Shown: in pieces, positions 49,361 through 59,290 of the stretch
Layout of the letters: the number at the start of each line of letters is the position of its first letter
How positions within the stretch are numbered: position 1 is the stretch's first letter
Origin: Hemicordylus capensis
Taxonomy: Eukaryota > Chordata > Lepidosauria > Squamata > Cordylidae
NCBI RefSeq assembly: GCF_027244095.1
Contig: NC_069661.1
Span: forward strand, 145,343,501 to 145,407,500
DNA length: 64,000 nt
Direction of reading: 5' to 3'
The notes under the pieces: generated by a model
The model's database searches: none
Seen by the model: only the letters and a program-made list of their open reading frames with translations
Told to the model about the DNA's origin: nothing
Program-made: the position numbers and the translations under genes

Positions 49361-51603
49361 AATAATAGTACCCAGGTTCCATATTTGGGCTCTGTTTTGG
49401 GGCATCAGTATATCTTTAGTGATACTAACTATTCCAGCAATGTTCTTTGTGATATCTGGGCAGCCATTTCAAGGAACGCCCCCACCCCACCAAAGCTGGA
49501 GGCTTAAAGTGGTAGATTGGAGGCACTTATTTTTAATAATTACATATTTTCCCCCTGAATGTATAATTAGGGGACAGGCACTAATAATCAGAGCTAGTGA
49601 AATGTTCTGTGTGGGTTGCTTTCTCTGGATTGTTGGATGTAATGATGTGATCTTCCACAAGGGGGTACTGGAATGCTGTGCTGGAAAATGATCCTTTGCT
49701 CCCCACCCACCTTTTGCTTTTGTTTTATTACCAGTATTGAAAACTTGAAGCTTTCAGGCAACTTCTCCCACTTGATGAGATACCAATAAGACACACTGAA
49801 CTTAGGCACACCAGCCTATTTAGATTCCTCAGAATCATTGCAATTCCAATTTCAAATAAGTTCAATTAGTTTCCATTTATCACAATCTCTATGTAATTGA
49901 CAAGTATAAGAGTTAAATAACTCACACTTCATCTTGTATAGAGGACAATCCTGTGCTTTACAAATTGAAGCTGAATTCCATAATCCACCAAAACAATCTC
50001 CGAGGTCACAGACAGAACAAGGGGGAAGGGTGTCATTTACAGCCTTGCATTTAAAAAAAACAAAAAACAAAAACAAACCCATTGAAACTTCCTAAATGGT
50101 TCATTTCAAATCATCATTGTAACTTCCTAAACTTCCACATCGCTGAGTCCAGCAAGCTCCATTCCTCCTTGCTTAACCTGGTACAGGAGAACACAAACAA
50201 TAGGATTCTACATTTTAAGGTAAGTTTATTGTCAGACTTTCTTCCATGTAAGTGTAGGACTGCCAAGTCTGATTGAAGCTGTTCCTGGAGGTCCACCCAC
50301 TCCAGTATTTCCTCCCCAATATTTTCCATGACATGAATCCATTCAAATCTCCAAGATTGCTTTCCACAGTCACCTGGAGATTGATCTGATGCCTGTCCCT
50401 GGATGGTTAGCACATGTGCCTTGTCAGCATTGGTATCAACCAGTGTCTTTATGCCACCAATATGCATTATATATTTTGTAAACATTCCTATGGCAAAATG
50501 CATGTGTTGCTACATTGTATTCATGACAGAATCATGCCATCTTCTCCATAACTGGCTATTGATAGCCCCTGATATAGTTTGATTGGTTGGTCGGTCAATA
50601 AAAGATATTATAAAAACAGCATAAAATGCTAGTGCTGTTTCCTTTTAAGGAAATTGAAGTGTGCTCCTTGGACTGCCATGTAAGCATACTTGGAATCAGT
50701 GTCCTTGAAAGCATATTATGTGTACAAATAAGCCCTATTCACAAGTTACGTTCAATGCACAAACAATGGTACACTTCATATCTGTAGCCTGTGTTTGAGG
50801 GGCCTGTACCCAGGTCCAGCTTTTAAATAAATCCATGTACAAGCATTCACAGAAAAATGTGTACATGTGTAGCATCTGTAACATCTGAACATAATCTAAC
50901 ATCTGAATAGGGCTATAGATATAAAGAAAATCAGAATTTATCTGATGGCATTTTCAGCTCAGTACAGAAAGGAGTGCTTACACATGCATTGTAGAATGTG
51001 GAGCTGGTTTTTTCACCCTTTTGAGACGGAGGATGTGTCTGGATGTGGATTTTAAAACATCAGCACATGTGGTACAAGAAGTCCGTAAAGAGTTTTGTGA
51101 CCCCTTCTTTGCATTTGTGCACCTTTTGGAAGTTTGGAACTCATGAAGCTATTATTGAAAGAATAGTTGGTGCTTTTAGATTTTATGTATTAGCCCATAT
51201 GAAATATTAACATAATGGGTATTATTGGTTATTTTAATGTGTATGTGTATGTGAATTTTGATGATTTTAAGGATTTATGTATTGATTTGAGTATATATGT
51301 GGGTAATTCTAAAACAGTATATATTAAATATCCAGCAACTTTCATCCTCTGTTATGTTTTGAGAAAAATCCTTACAATATTAGGTTGCAGTGGAATGTGT
51401 CCCCTTAATGTCTTTTTACAGATTTATTTAATATTGCATACAGCAAAGGTTTTGTGTGGGTGGGTTCTTGTGGTGCAATATAGAGTTGCTATTGGACTCA
51501 CCTAGGTCCTTCTTCTTTTTGTTGCCATTCTTTCACCTGAAACATGTCCTTTATTTTTATTTATTTTTTGTGGGGCGGGGGGCTCTTTAAAAAGTTGAAA
51601 AAC
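49361..51603. other. No gene or repeat recognised
   Basis: Nothing supportable seen. The frame at 50114-50503 (- strand, 129 codons) shows no recognisable domain or splice context. Confidence 0.45.
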
Positions 51604-52350
51604 TTCTGTGGAGAGGGGTGGGAAAGTTGGCCTCATGACTGTAAACTATGAGAGCAGGTCCACCCTTCCCAGTGCCAGGGATGCACCTAGGCAATTGGGG
51701 TGCCTCCAGCAGCCACCCTGCGCCCGCCACGCCATGCCTCTGTTTTTTGTTTTTGCATAATTCAAGCCACCATGGCATGTGCGTGGCTGAGGGGTGGGCC
51801 GGGGGGTGAGCTGAGCAGGACTTGCCTCCCACCCCCGGTGGTGGTGACCGGAGTGACCACTCAGCCTGTCCATTCGGCCCAGAGGCTCTTGTTTACTGCG
51901 AGGTGCTACAGTGCACCGGTGCAGTTAAAATAGATTGCCACAAGCCCATGATGCCATTCGCTGGAGTGCCTCGCAGTTATCATTCGCTGGAATGCCTCGC
52001 AGTTATCTGAATAGACAAGCCCAGCGGTCACTTCGGACAACACCGGGGGAGCAGGCAGGCAAGTCTTGCTAAGCTCACTCTCCAGCTGCCACTCCTCGCT
52101 TAAATTATACAAAACAAAAAACACCGGACGTACAGTGTGGCGAGGCAGGCACAGGTGGTTGCAGGAGGGCCCCCCCTGACCATTTGGAGTCTGCCCCTGG
52201 AGGCCATGGACCAGGGCCCCAATGTCTGGGGGTATGGCACCTCTGCCCCCACCAACCAGTCAATCCTCAAGGAAAAACATTCTGAGCAAAAAACACTCTG
52301 AGCAAAGTGACTTTCAACAGCAACTGAGTGCTTCCGTATTTCTATGTGAC
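51604..52350 (+). repeat. Unclassified repeat, copy 1, interrupted by an insertion
   Basis: The segments 51604-51667 and about 52246-52350 together match the continuous copy at 54685-54850. Shared words are GGAGAGGGGTGGGAAAG, TCATGACTGT and CCAGTCAATCCTCAA. The 570 bp between them are a separate insertion. Confidence 0.65.
51676..52245. mobile_element. hAT-like insertion within the repeat
   Basis: The 570-bp block starts CAGGGATGCACCTAGGC and ends (reverse) CAGAGGTGCCATACCCCC, and both ends contain ATTGGGG about 20 bp in. Comparison with the uninterrupted copy at 54685 shows that it is an insertion. The flanking octamers do not match well, so the superfamily assignment rests on the terminal wording only. 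Confidence 0.5.
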
Positions 52351-52917
52351 ACCTTTTTGCTTCCTGATAAAATAATATACTGGAGAGTAATTGCAGTGCT
52401 GTTGGTGGCAGCAGCAGCCAGAGGGGCAGGAAGTGAGGGATACATACCAGCTGACAGAATGTCAACAAAACATTAAGCAAAAGCACTTCCAACAACAACA
52501 TATGGTTTAAATATAGTGGCAGAAATAATAGCTGTAAGGAGGCAATCGCTAGAATGCCTAAACATGTAAGAGTAGCATCCTTAGCGGGATTCATCCATCC
52601 CCTGTGGGGCCATGAGCTACCATGGTGGGTCTTTTGAGAGGACAGAGAGGAGGTCCCTTTGTCCAATGTTCATTTTAATGTGTCGTACGTCAAACTATGT
52701 GCAGCAGAAACTAAGATTTTGTACAGTTGGGCCTATTGAGTTTAATAAGAATGTGGGTTGTTTCCTAAGAAGAAACAGAGGGGGCGGGGATAATTGTTTG
52801 CTTTCCATTGTCATAACCTTATACAAAAAGTACATTACAGCCTTCTGTTGCGCCCTCTCATTCTTTGTGGGCCATCTTCATTTTTTGTGCTTCCCCTCTT
52901 TCTTTGTCCTTCTTATT
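52351..52917. other. No gene or repeat recognised
   Basis: No recognisable exon or repeat. Confidence 0.4.
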
Positions 52918-53127
52918 TCCCCTCCCTCCCTCTCAGTCACTTTTGATTCATTCGCCTTTTTCCTTCTGTAAGCAAATTCTGAAGGAAGGGGATGCTTGTG
53001 GGTAGGGGTGGGCTGCAGCCGCTGCTTGTGCAGTTGGACACAAAGTTTATAATAAACCTGCATGCTTCCTCTGTAACATGTAAGAATGCAAAGGCAACAG
53101 CCACGCCCACTGCATGTCCCCAGCATC
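52918..53127 (-). repeat. Inverted repeat, left arm
   Basis: The arm is the reverse complement of 53422-53630. Matching words are ACACAAAGTTTATAATAAAC, TCTGTAACATGTAAGA and GAAGGAAGGGGATGCTTGTG. About 160 bp are strongly conserved, and similarity fades outward. The arms carry no coding sequence. Confidence 0.85.
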
Positions 53128-53300
53128 TGGGATTCAGCCTGTGCACCTGGAGATTCTCTATAGCCATCATGACTAATAGACACAGAAAGATCTCTCTTCC
53201 CCCGTGAATATTTCTAACCCCCTTTCAAGCCCATCTAAGCCAGTGGTCATCACCACATCTAGAGGTGGTGAGTTCCACAAGTTAACTGGCTTTCTTTTTG
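53128..53300 (-). mobile_element. CR1 3'-region fragment
   Basis: It contains CCATCTAAGCCAGTGGTCAT, CACCACATCTAGAGGTGGTG and AGTTCCACAAGTTAACTGGC, the reverse orientation of the CR1 3' UTR type found at 31547. It lies between the arms of the 52918/53422 inverted repeat. Confidence 0.65.
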
Positions 53301-53421
53301 TGTATTCTGAACAGAGACGGGCCTCAGTGCTGAATGTGATTTAGAGGAATTTCCTAGCTAAAGAACTTCAGCAAGTGATTAGGTGGAAATCTAATCTAAG
53401 TGTTTAGGTGGGAAATTAGCT

Positions 53422-53630
53422 GGGGACATGCAATGGATGTGGCTGTTGCCTTTGCCCTCTTACATGTTACAGAGGACTCATGCAAGGCTTATTATAAACT
53501 TTGTGTCCAACTGTACAAGCAGCAGCTGCAGCCCATCCCTATCCACAAGCATCCCCTTCCTTCAGAATTTGTTAACAGAAGGGGAAATTCAAATGAATAG
53601 AAAGTGACATGTGGGGAGCAGGGAGGGCAG
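53422..53630 (+). repeat. Inverted repeat, right arm
   Basis: Reverse-complement partner of 52918-53127, separated from it by 294 bp. Confidence 0.85.
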
Positions 53631-54354
53631 GACTGGGATGACTCACCCCAGGTGCTCTGACTCTTTGAGCTGCACCCCCAAGACCGTGTTTGGATTCAAA
53701 CCAGAGCCAGCATGACCAGTAACAGTAACTTGTGACTTCACAGTCAGCCACAGAATTCTGCCATCATGGTTCCCCTTGGAAACCTGCGAAGATTCTGCAG
53801 CAGGCTCACTTGGCAGCGTTTTAGATTAGCTGAAGCATCTTCGATAAATTGGCTGTCTTCGGCTGTCAGTTTATTAGCAGCTTAGCAGCTTAGTTGTCAA
53901 GATAGGTGGCTGTTGGTCATGTGTGGCCTGCAGGTAGGTCTCTGGTATGGTGGGTGAAGCAAAATCTAATGGCAGTGTGGACTTGGTTTTTAAAGATGCC
54001 CTTCTGTTGTTTTAGCCTGTCTGGGCAGAGAACTGAAGCCCAGCCTGCTGTGTTCACACGTGATTGTGCTCCCTGTGGGAACTTCAGTGGTCACAAGTTC
54101 ACCACCACTATTCACACCACACAGCTTCTCCTTGAAATGCAGGCAGCCCTTGAAGGTCACCTGCTTGGCTGATTTCCACTGTGTTTCTTAAGCTTGGAGG
54201 TCCTAGACCGGTGAAGCTGTATCACTCAGGAGCTACTGGCTGGCTCCTGTGGGCCCACTTGGGGGGTTGTGGGGAAATCCTGCCCACCAGTTGAAGCACC
54301 CCCGTGTTATTTCCAAGAACATGCCTAACCTTTTCTTCTTTCATGTTCCCATAG
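53631..54354 (+). other. Upstream region of the 54.3-58.8 kb gene; 5' exons unresolved
   Basis: The exon at 54355 must be preceded by an exon ending in phase 2. Candidate signals here are a donor CTGCAG|GTAGGT at 53933 and a pyrimidine-led acceptor TTGTTTTAG at about 54014, but no combination gives a coherent frame. The promoter, start codon and N-terminal exons may lie here or upstream of the repeats. Confidence 0.3.
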
Positions 54355-54378
54355 GTCTCACCCAGAGGCAGAACCAAA
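54355..54378 (+). CDS. Uncharacterised gene, micro-exon encoding SHPEAEPK
   Basis: This 24-nt exon lies between a strong acceptor (pyrimidine tract then CATAG) and a GTGAGT donor. Entered in phase 2 it reads SHPEAEPK, with the lysine completed in the next exon. The assignment rests on phase: this exon, 55042-55070 and 56226 join without a stop into SHPEAEPKDEDEEGALTG and then HPRNP. The other two phases do not link through. Micro-exons of this size are easily missed by gene finders. No upstream partner exon was identified, so this is the first supported exon and not necessarily the first real one. Confidence 0.6.
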
Positions 54379-55041
54379 GTGAGTTGCTCTCTTCTCTACC
54401 CTTGACTCCTCTTAATGCTTTTGGCTCTGGTGTGGCCAGCTGAAGGGATGGGGGTGGGGAGTGATGAGCGGGAGGTGTTCAGACATAGCCCAAACCCAGG
54501 TGTGGCATATATTGCCTCATCAAGGTGAGCCCATCTCCTTTCCATGTTCAGAATGCCAGTAATTGGCTGCTGAATCAAATGCCAATTTCGTCAACTGTCC
54601 CCTTGATACCTTTGGCAGGCTGCCTCCCTCCTATTTAAAACACAAAACAGCATGTATGTGTCCCTTGTGGGGGGGGGGAACTACACTGGAGAGGGGTGGG
54701 AAAGCTGGACTCATGACTGTGAACTACGAGAGCAGGCCCACCCCCCGTCCCGCCACAACCAGTCAATCCTCAATGAAAAATACTCTGAGCAAAATGCAGT
54801 GAGTGACATTCAACGGCAATTACATCACTGCTCCCAACTATGGAATCATCCAAAATTAGCAGGGCCAGCTAGAAGGATTAGGGGAGAGGACATACTTGGC
54901 TGCATGTGAATTAAAATTAGAGGGAGGGCACATACTTGTAATACCTCTAGTAATACTAGTAATACCCCAAGTATTACTGGGAGAGGAGACCCTCTCTTTC
55001 CTGTGATTTGCTACTAAGAATATTTCTCCTTATCTCTGCAG

Positions 55042-55070
55042 GGATGAAGATGAAGAGGGGGCACTGACAG
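55042..55070 (+). CDS. Uncharacterised gene, acidic micro-exon
   Basis: This 29-nt exon is bounded by CTGCAG and GTAAGT, both near consensus. Read in the phase set by its neighbours it encodes DEDEEGALT plus the first base of a glycine codon, which is completed by GT at 56226. With the preceding exon it forms a short acidic segment. Its function is unknown. Read in the phase that begins ATGAAGATGAAG, it runs into a stop, so that phase is rejected. Confidence 0.7.
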
Positions 55071-55800
55071 GTAAGTGGATGATGAGAGTGCCTGCTTCTC
55101 CTCAGGGCTCCCCAGCCCCCCAGGGAAAGCCTCCTTGGAGAACTGTTTCTCTTAGACAATGGAGAAAGATGGGCAGACATCCATCCGATGGATGGATAGC
55201 AGGAGGGCAGGTTCAGCAGCCGAAAGTGCAGCCGGAAGTGGGGGGGGGGCTCTGTGAGTCACATCTAGCTATCCTCCATTCAAAGAGGAGATGGGGAAAG
55301 GGCTGTGGCAGCAGGCAGGTAGGTTTGGTCATTTTCCTTGTGAGGTTGTGCACTTTTGAAAAAGTCCTGCAAGAACCCTTTGCCCACACCCAGCCCCAAG
55401 ACATCCTCTGGGTCTTTTTCTCCCTGCCTTCAAGAAGAGGAAGCTAATTGTTTCCAAAGTATCTCATTTTTTGACAATTACATGGGTCAAGATGGAATTG
55501 GAGGATCACCTGAAAACAAGGGCAACATTTCCTGGTCAATGTGCTCTGAGCTCGGACCAGAGACTCTTTATTTCTCCAACCACAGTTTTCTACCTCTAGG
55601 AGCCAGGCCCGCATTCCTGAGATCACAGCTCTGCTTCCTGCTTATGGCATCCAGGCAGATTTTCAAGTCCCCCCACACCCCACTAGGCCAAGAGGCTGTA
55701 ACTGGGGGTTGGTTCGTGAACCAGAGATAGTCCATGTCAACCATCAGCTCCCATTCTGCTCAAAGGAGAAGCTTCTTTCCTCACCCAGAAGGGAAAGCCC

Positions 55801-55981
55801 ATAGCCCAGTAGTGAAACAATTGCTTTGCATGCACAAGGTCTCCTGTTGAGACTTCATCATCTTCTGTTAAAGGATCTTAGCTAGCTAGGAAAAGGCCTC
55901 TGCCCAATAGTGGCTGCCAGCCAGAGTAGGGCAAAGAGAGCCAAGAGCATGACATGGTAGAAGGCAGCTGCACTTGTATGT
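55801..55981 (+). mobile_element. tRNA-derived SINE in intron
   Basis: A tRNA-like head (GCTTTGCATGCACAAGGTCT, then a degraded B-box region TGTTGAGACTTC) and a body ending near GAAGGCAGCTGCACTTGTAT match the wording of a common reptile tRNA-SINE. It lies in the intron before the repeat exon, in the gene's sense orientation, and is moderately decayed. Confidence 0.65.
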
Positions 55982-56225
55982 ACAGCAGGCAGAGCCTGGC
56001 CATTGCACTCCCTTCTGAAGTGTACTTGGTGAGGGCTGTCTTGCCAGTCAGTGCTATGCAATGTACTCCTCTTCATTCCTTGCTTGGTTCCTTGGGTGGC
56101 CCACCTCACCCACAATCCCAGGCTACTTCCCAGCTGGCTAACCTAGGCAGAAAAGGGAGGCCATTTCTATCAGGCCTACAAGCCACGATCATTTCCTGAT
56201 TCCTGCTTTATTTCCTCTCTTTCAG

Positions 56226-56900
56226 GTCATCCCAGAAACCCAACCCATGTTGCACCATTTTCTGGGGGACTCCCCAATGTTTTGGGGGACACTCTGGGGA
56301 AAGAGCTCACTGAGGAACCCTCCGTGCCAGAACCTCTTCCAGCACCTCGCATGACCAATGACATCCTGGGGGAAGAGCTCACTGAGGAACTCTCCATGCC
56401 AGAACCTCTTCCAGCACCATGCATCACTGACAACATCCTGGGGGAAGAGCTCACTGAGGAACCCTCCGTGACAGAACCCTTTCCAGCACCTCGCATGACC
56501 AATGACATCCTGGGGGAAGAGCTCACTGAGGAACCCTCCATGCCAGAACCTCTTCCAGCACCTTGCATCACTGACAACATCCTGGGGGAAGCGCTCATTG
56601 AGGAACCCTCCATGCCAGAACCCCTTCCAGCAACTCACATCACCAACAACATCCTGGGCGAAGTGCTCATTGAGGAAACCTCCATGCCAGGGCCCCTTCC
56701 AACACCTTGCATCACCAATGACCTGTTGGGGAAAGTGCTCATTGAGGCTACCTCAGTGCCAGGTCCTTCCATCCTCACAGACACTCCAAAGGAAGCAGCT
56801 TCTGTGTCAAAGCCCTTACTAGAGCCTTCCATTGCTGATAATTATCTTCAGCAAGATGTAGAACTCCTCAAAGGGTTACAGCATGACTATGTCCAGCAGC
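56226..56900 (+). CDS. Uncharacterised gene, large exon with seven 24-residue repeats
   Basis: This 675-nt exon lies between TTTCAG and GTAAGT and is in phase 1 at both ends. It encodes about 225 residues. After HPRNPTHVAPFSGGLPNV come seven tandem repeats of about 24 residues, of the type ILGEELTEEPSMPEPLPAP plus a CITDN or RMTND linker. The exon then ends with PSIADNYLQQDVELLKGL and QHDYVQQ. The repeats are rich in Glu, Pro and Leu, so they are probably extended or disordered with short acidic helices. No known domain is recognised. The frame is open across all repeats, and later units diverge while keeping the frame, which suggests the protein is maintained. The - strand is also open here, but only because 72 is a multiple of three. 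Confidence 0.85.
56279..56780 (+). repeat. 72-bp coding minisatellite, seven units, dimeric order
   Basis: Units recur every 72 bp (phrase ATCCTGGGGG near 56363, 56435, 56507 and 56579, with a variant at 56651). Units 1-2 and 3-4 alternate between RMTND-type and CITDN-type linkers, so the last expansion copied a 144-bp pair. Units 5-7 are more diverged (GEALIEE, GEVLIEE, GKVLIEA). The unit length keeps the reading frame. Confidence 0.95.
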
Positions 56901-57080
56901 GTAAGTATTGCGACACCTCAGAAACCTTTTGCATATACACCCAGCACAATGATCAGCTACAGTTTTGATACCCAGCCCAGATGATGGACTAAGCCCTAAC
57001 ACTGCCCTTTTTGCAAGTCACCAGCACTCAGCCTGGTCAGCACATACAACATTTGTTCCTTTTTGTTCTCTTTGTTGCAG

Positions 57081-57206
57081 AACTGAGGGTTCGCCGCATT
57101 TCCCAACAGTTCCCTCGTTCTCTCCGGGCCATCAACCTGCAAATTGGACACATGCGGACAAGGCTCATCCGCAGTGAAGTTCGGCTGCAGTGGTGGGAAA
57201 GGGAAG
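57081..57206 (+). CDS. Uncharacterised gene, arginine-rich exon
   Basis: This 126-nt exon (42 codons, phase 1 at both ends) lies between TTGCAG and GTATGT. It encodes LRVRRISQQFPRSLRAINLQ and then IGHMRTRLIRSEVRLQWWER. Arginines are frequent and hydrophobic residues fall at helical spacing, so an amphipathic basic helix that could bind nucleic acid or pair with the C-terminal coiled coil is plausible. That is an inference; no family motif is recognised. The flanking introns are only 180 and 298 bp. Confidence 0.85.
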
Positions 57207-57504
57207 GTATGTTCACAGCATGCCCCTGAAATTGCTGCTGGGCTAAGAACGGCTCTTTTCCTCTGTTTCTTTCATGTTGAAATGCTTGATTTGAGTCTGC
57301 ATCTAAGGTTTCAGGGGGGAGGCCTGTGAGTGGGTTGTCAGTGCTTGCTGAAGTGTTCCTTTGTTTTCTGTCTTTCATGTGTCCAAGCTCCAATGCCTGC
57401 AATCCAAGCAGCTTCTCAGAGTGAGCAGTGAGGGCAAGTGATGGTGGGTGTGGTAGGATGTCAGCCTTTGCAGCTGACCTCCTGCTGCTGCTTCTCTCTT
57501 GCAG

Positions 57505-57735
57505 ATGTTCCTGCAGACCCTGCTGCACTTCTCCAGCCCTCAGGGTCGGATTCATCATTGTCCTCTGCCTCCCTTGAGGTTGCCTCCATCCCACCCTCCA
57601 CCTCCACCTCTTCCCTCCTCCTGCATCCCTCTCCACCTCCTCCTCCTTCCCCACCTCCTCTGGAGCTGGACCTCAGCAATGTGAAAGAAACTCTGCAGAG
57701 TTTGGTAGAGATGCAGGTCCATCAGCTGCGTGACC
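57505..57735 (+). CDS. Uncharacterised gene, Ser/Pro-rich linker exon
   Basis: This 231-nt exon (77 codons, phase 1 at both ends) lies between CTTGCAG and GTAAGT. It encodes a low-complexity linker (GSDSSLSSASLEVASIPPST, then a PSPPPPPSPPP run). It ends with the start of a coiled coil (LELDLSNVKETLQSLVEMQV HQLRD). Ser/Pro linkers of this kind are common in transcription-factor-like and transposon-derived nuclear proteins, but nothing here proves such a role. Confidence 0.85.
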
Positions 57736-57897
57736 GTAAGTCTCACAGAGGCAGCACTCCATAACCTCTACCTTTTCCATCCTCATTGTGATTTTTCAAT
57801 CTAAAAAACTTATAGTCTAAAAACAGAGGCAGGGATACAACAGAAGAAGTAGAGGGAAGCTGAGGTGGGGGCAAGTGGGGGAAAGATGTGTATGTAT

Positions 57898-58092
57898 TTC
57901 AGCCGCAGCTCCTTAGGACCAGGAAGACCCAGGTTTGAATTCTCATCCAGCCATAAAACTCGCTGGGTGACTTTGGGCCAGTCACTTGTCCCACAGCCTA
58001 ACTTACCTCTTAGGGTTATTGTGAGGAAAAAATAACCATGTACAAACCTCCCTGAGCTGCTTGAGGAAGAGCAGAATATGAATGCTAAAAGG
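57898..58092 (+). mobile_element. MIR-like tRNA-derived SINE in intron
   Basis: It contains a B-box-like GGTTTGAATTC, the phrase GTGACTTTGGGCCAGTCAC, CAGCCTAACTTACCTC and GGGTTATTGTGAGGA, then a LINE-like tail region CCTGAGCTGCTTGAGGA. This is the well-known wording of a MIR-type SINE of amniotes. It lies in the last intron of the gene, in sense orientation. Confidence 0.85.
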
Positions 58093-58548
58093 AAAACAAA
58101 TATCAGCCCTTTTGAGTTTAAGCTGAGATGAAACAGGAAACCAAGGAGGATGATATACAATTGTGCATATTGCAAATCCTCCTTATAGTGTCATCAATGT
58201 ACATGGGCAAAAGTTCCCTGCCACCAGGAGCATACAGTCTAAAGTTTGGCTTTGGAGAGAGAAGTGAGGAAGAGGAGGAATGGGAGAGGAAAGCATAAGG
58301 GGCATTCAATTCAAGCCAATGGAGCTGCCTCTACTGAGGCATTACGCCAAAGGCTGCGCAGTGGAGGTGGGTTTTCAGGTATCATTGGAGGGATAGGAGA
58401 GAGACAAGGGGCCACATCTGAGTGGCTGTTCCAGACCCAAGGCTCAGCGAGAGGGAAGAGAAAGAGTTGTTTTAGAGAGCAGGAGACCTTCAGGTGGCTC
58501 CTGAAGACGGACAGGCCCCTTCACCCTGTTTGTTTTCTCTCCTTCAAG

Positions 58549-58745
58549 GCCAAAGAGACCTCCACAGCTGCCAGGAATACTTACAAAGCTTCAAGGCACT
58601 GAGGGGACAGTTGAGGCAGCTAAGGAGCAGACTGGCCAGGGTGGAAGCCACTATGGGGATCATGGTTCCTCCAAGGGAGCTGGACGTTGCTGAGGAAGAC
58701 GGGGAAGGCAAATTAAAAGAGACAACTGTGTTACTATTTATATAA
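58549..58745 (+). CDS. Uncharacterised gene, last coding exon with coiled coil
   Basis: The acceptor CTTCAAG is followed by 197 coding nt entered in phase 1 and ending at TAA (58743-58745). It encodes RQRDLHSCQEYLQSFKALRG, then QLRQLRSRLARVEATMG, whose leucines fall at heptad-like spacing and continue the coiled coil begun in the previous exon. A short acidic tail (DVAEEDGEGKLKETT) ends VLLFI. The stop is followed at once by AATAAA. The six exons joined give 426 codons plus the stop. The coiled coil suggests dimerisation. The overall layout (repeats, basic segment, Ser/Pro linker, C-terminal coiled coil) recalls nuclear Myb/SANT-type accessory proteins of Harbinger transposons, but no Myb domain is seen here. 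Confidence 0.85.
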
Positions 58746-58750
58746 GTGGC

Positions 58751-58826
58751 AATAAAATGCTGTGTATATATATTTAAAATATTAAATATTTGTTTTAATA
58801 GGATGCAGAGATAGAACAGCAATAAA
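58751..58826 (+). promoter_or_regulatory. Polyadenylation signals
   Basis: AATAAA occurs at 58751 and 58821, within two copies of a GCAATAAAATGC word, and again near 58849. The first lies 6 nt after the stop codon, so the 3' UTR would be very short. Confidence 0.7.
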
Positions 58827-58859
58827 ATGCATATTTATTGTTTAAAAAAATAAAATGTT

Positions 58860-59157
58860 TTATTTTAAAGAAAATACATTTGTCTTGCTTGGAATATTCT
58901 TTGGGTAGAGTTGGGTAAAAAGGTCTTTGGGTCAAACTCAACTACAGAAAAGATTCTCTTGGCCAGTCCACTCAGGGCCAAGAGATGTTTGAGAGGTTCA
59001 AGATGTAGCTCAAGATAGACAGTTCCTTGCCAGGAGGCTCATATAGAGCTTGTCTGCCCCAACATGTATGGCTAGGAGGCTGGATTTTGGCCCTGAAGAG
59101 GGATCTGCCCCGTGTGGAAGAGGATGGAATGGTGATGCGGAAGCTTGATTTAGGGCA
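58860..59157. other. No feature recognised
   Basis: Downstream flank of the gene. Nothing supportable. Confidence 0.4.
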
Positions 59158-59290
59158 GGGCTGTACAACTCCAGCCCTCCAGCTGCTGTTTGGCTACAGT
59201 TCCCATCAACCCTGACTATTGGCTACTGCGACTACTGGGGACTATGGGAGCTGTAATCAAACAACAGCTGGAAGGCCCAAGTTCGAAGCC
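59158..59290. mobile_element. Palindromic hAT-like MITE
   Basis: The inverted arms (TCCAGCTGCTGTTTGGCTAC against AATCAAACAACAGCTGGAAG) surround a centre near 59227. The wording (TTCCCATCAACCCTGACTAT) is that of a common amniote MITE. No clear target duplication was found. Confidence 0.65.

Noticed and set aside
52100-52666. 188-codon open frame on the - strand
   Set aside because: It crosses the boundary of the hAT-like insertion at 52245 and the unclassified repeat. It has no recognisable domain, and the leucine-rich centre comes from CAG-type runs.
53906-54172. 88-codon frame as the 5' exon of the 54.3 kb gene
   Set aside because: A donor and an acceptor lie inside it, but no splice combination leads in phase to the exon at 54355, and the product has no recognisable start context.
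56222-56638. 138- and 128-codon frames antisense to the repeat exon
   Set aside because: The 72-bp unit is a multiple of three, so any stop-free unit stays open in every copy. The splice-supported + frame explains the region.
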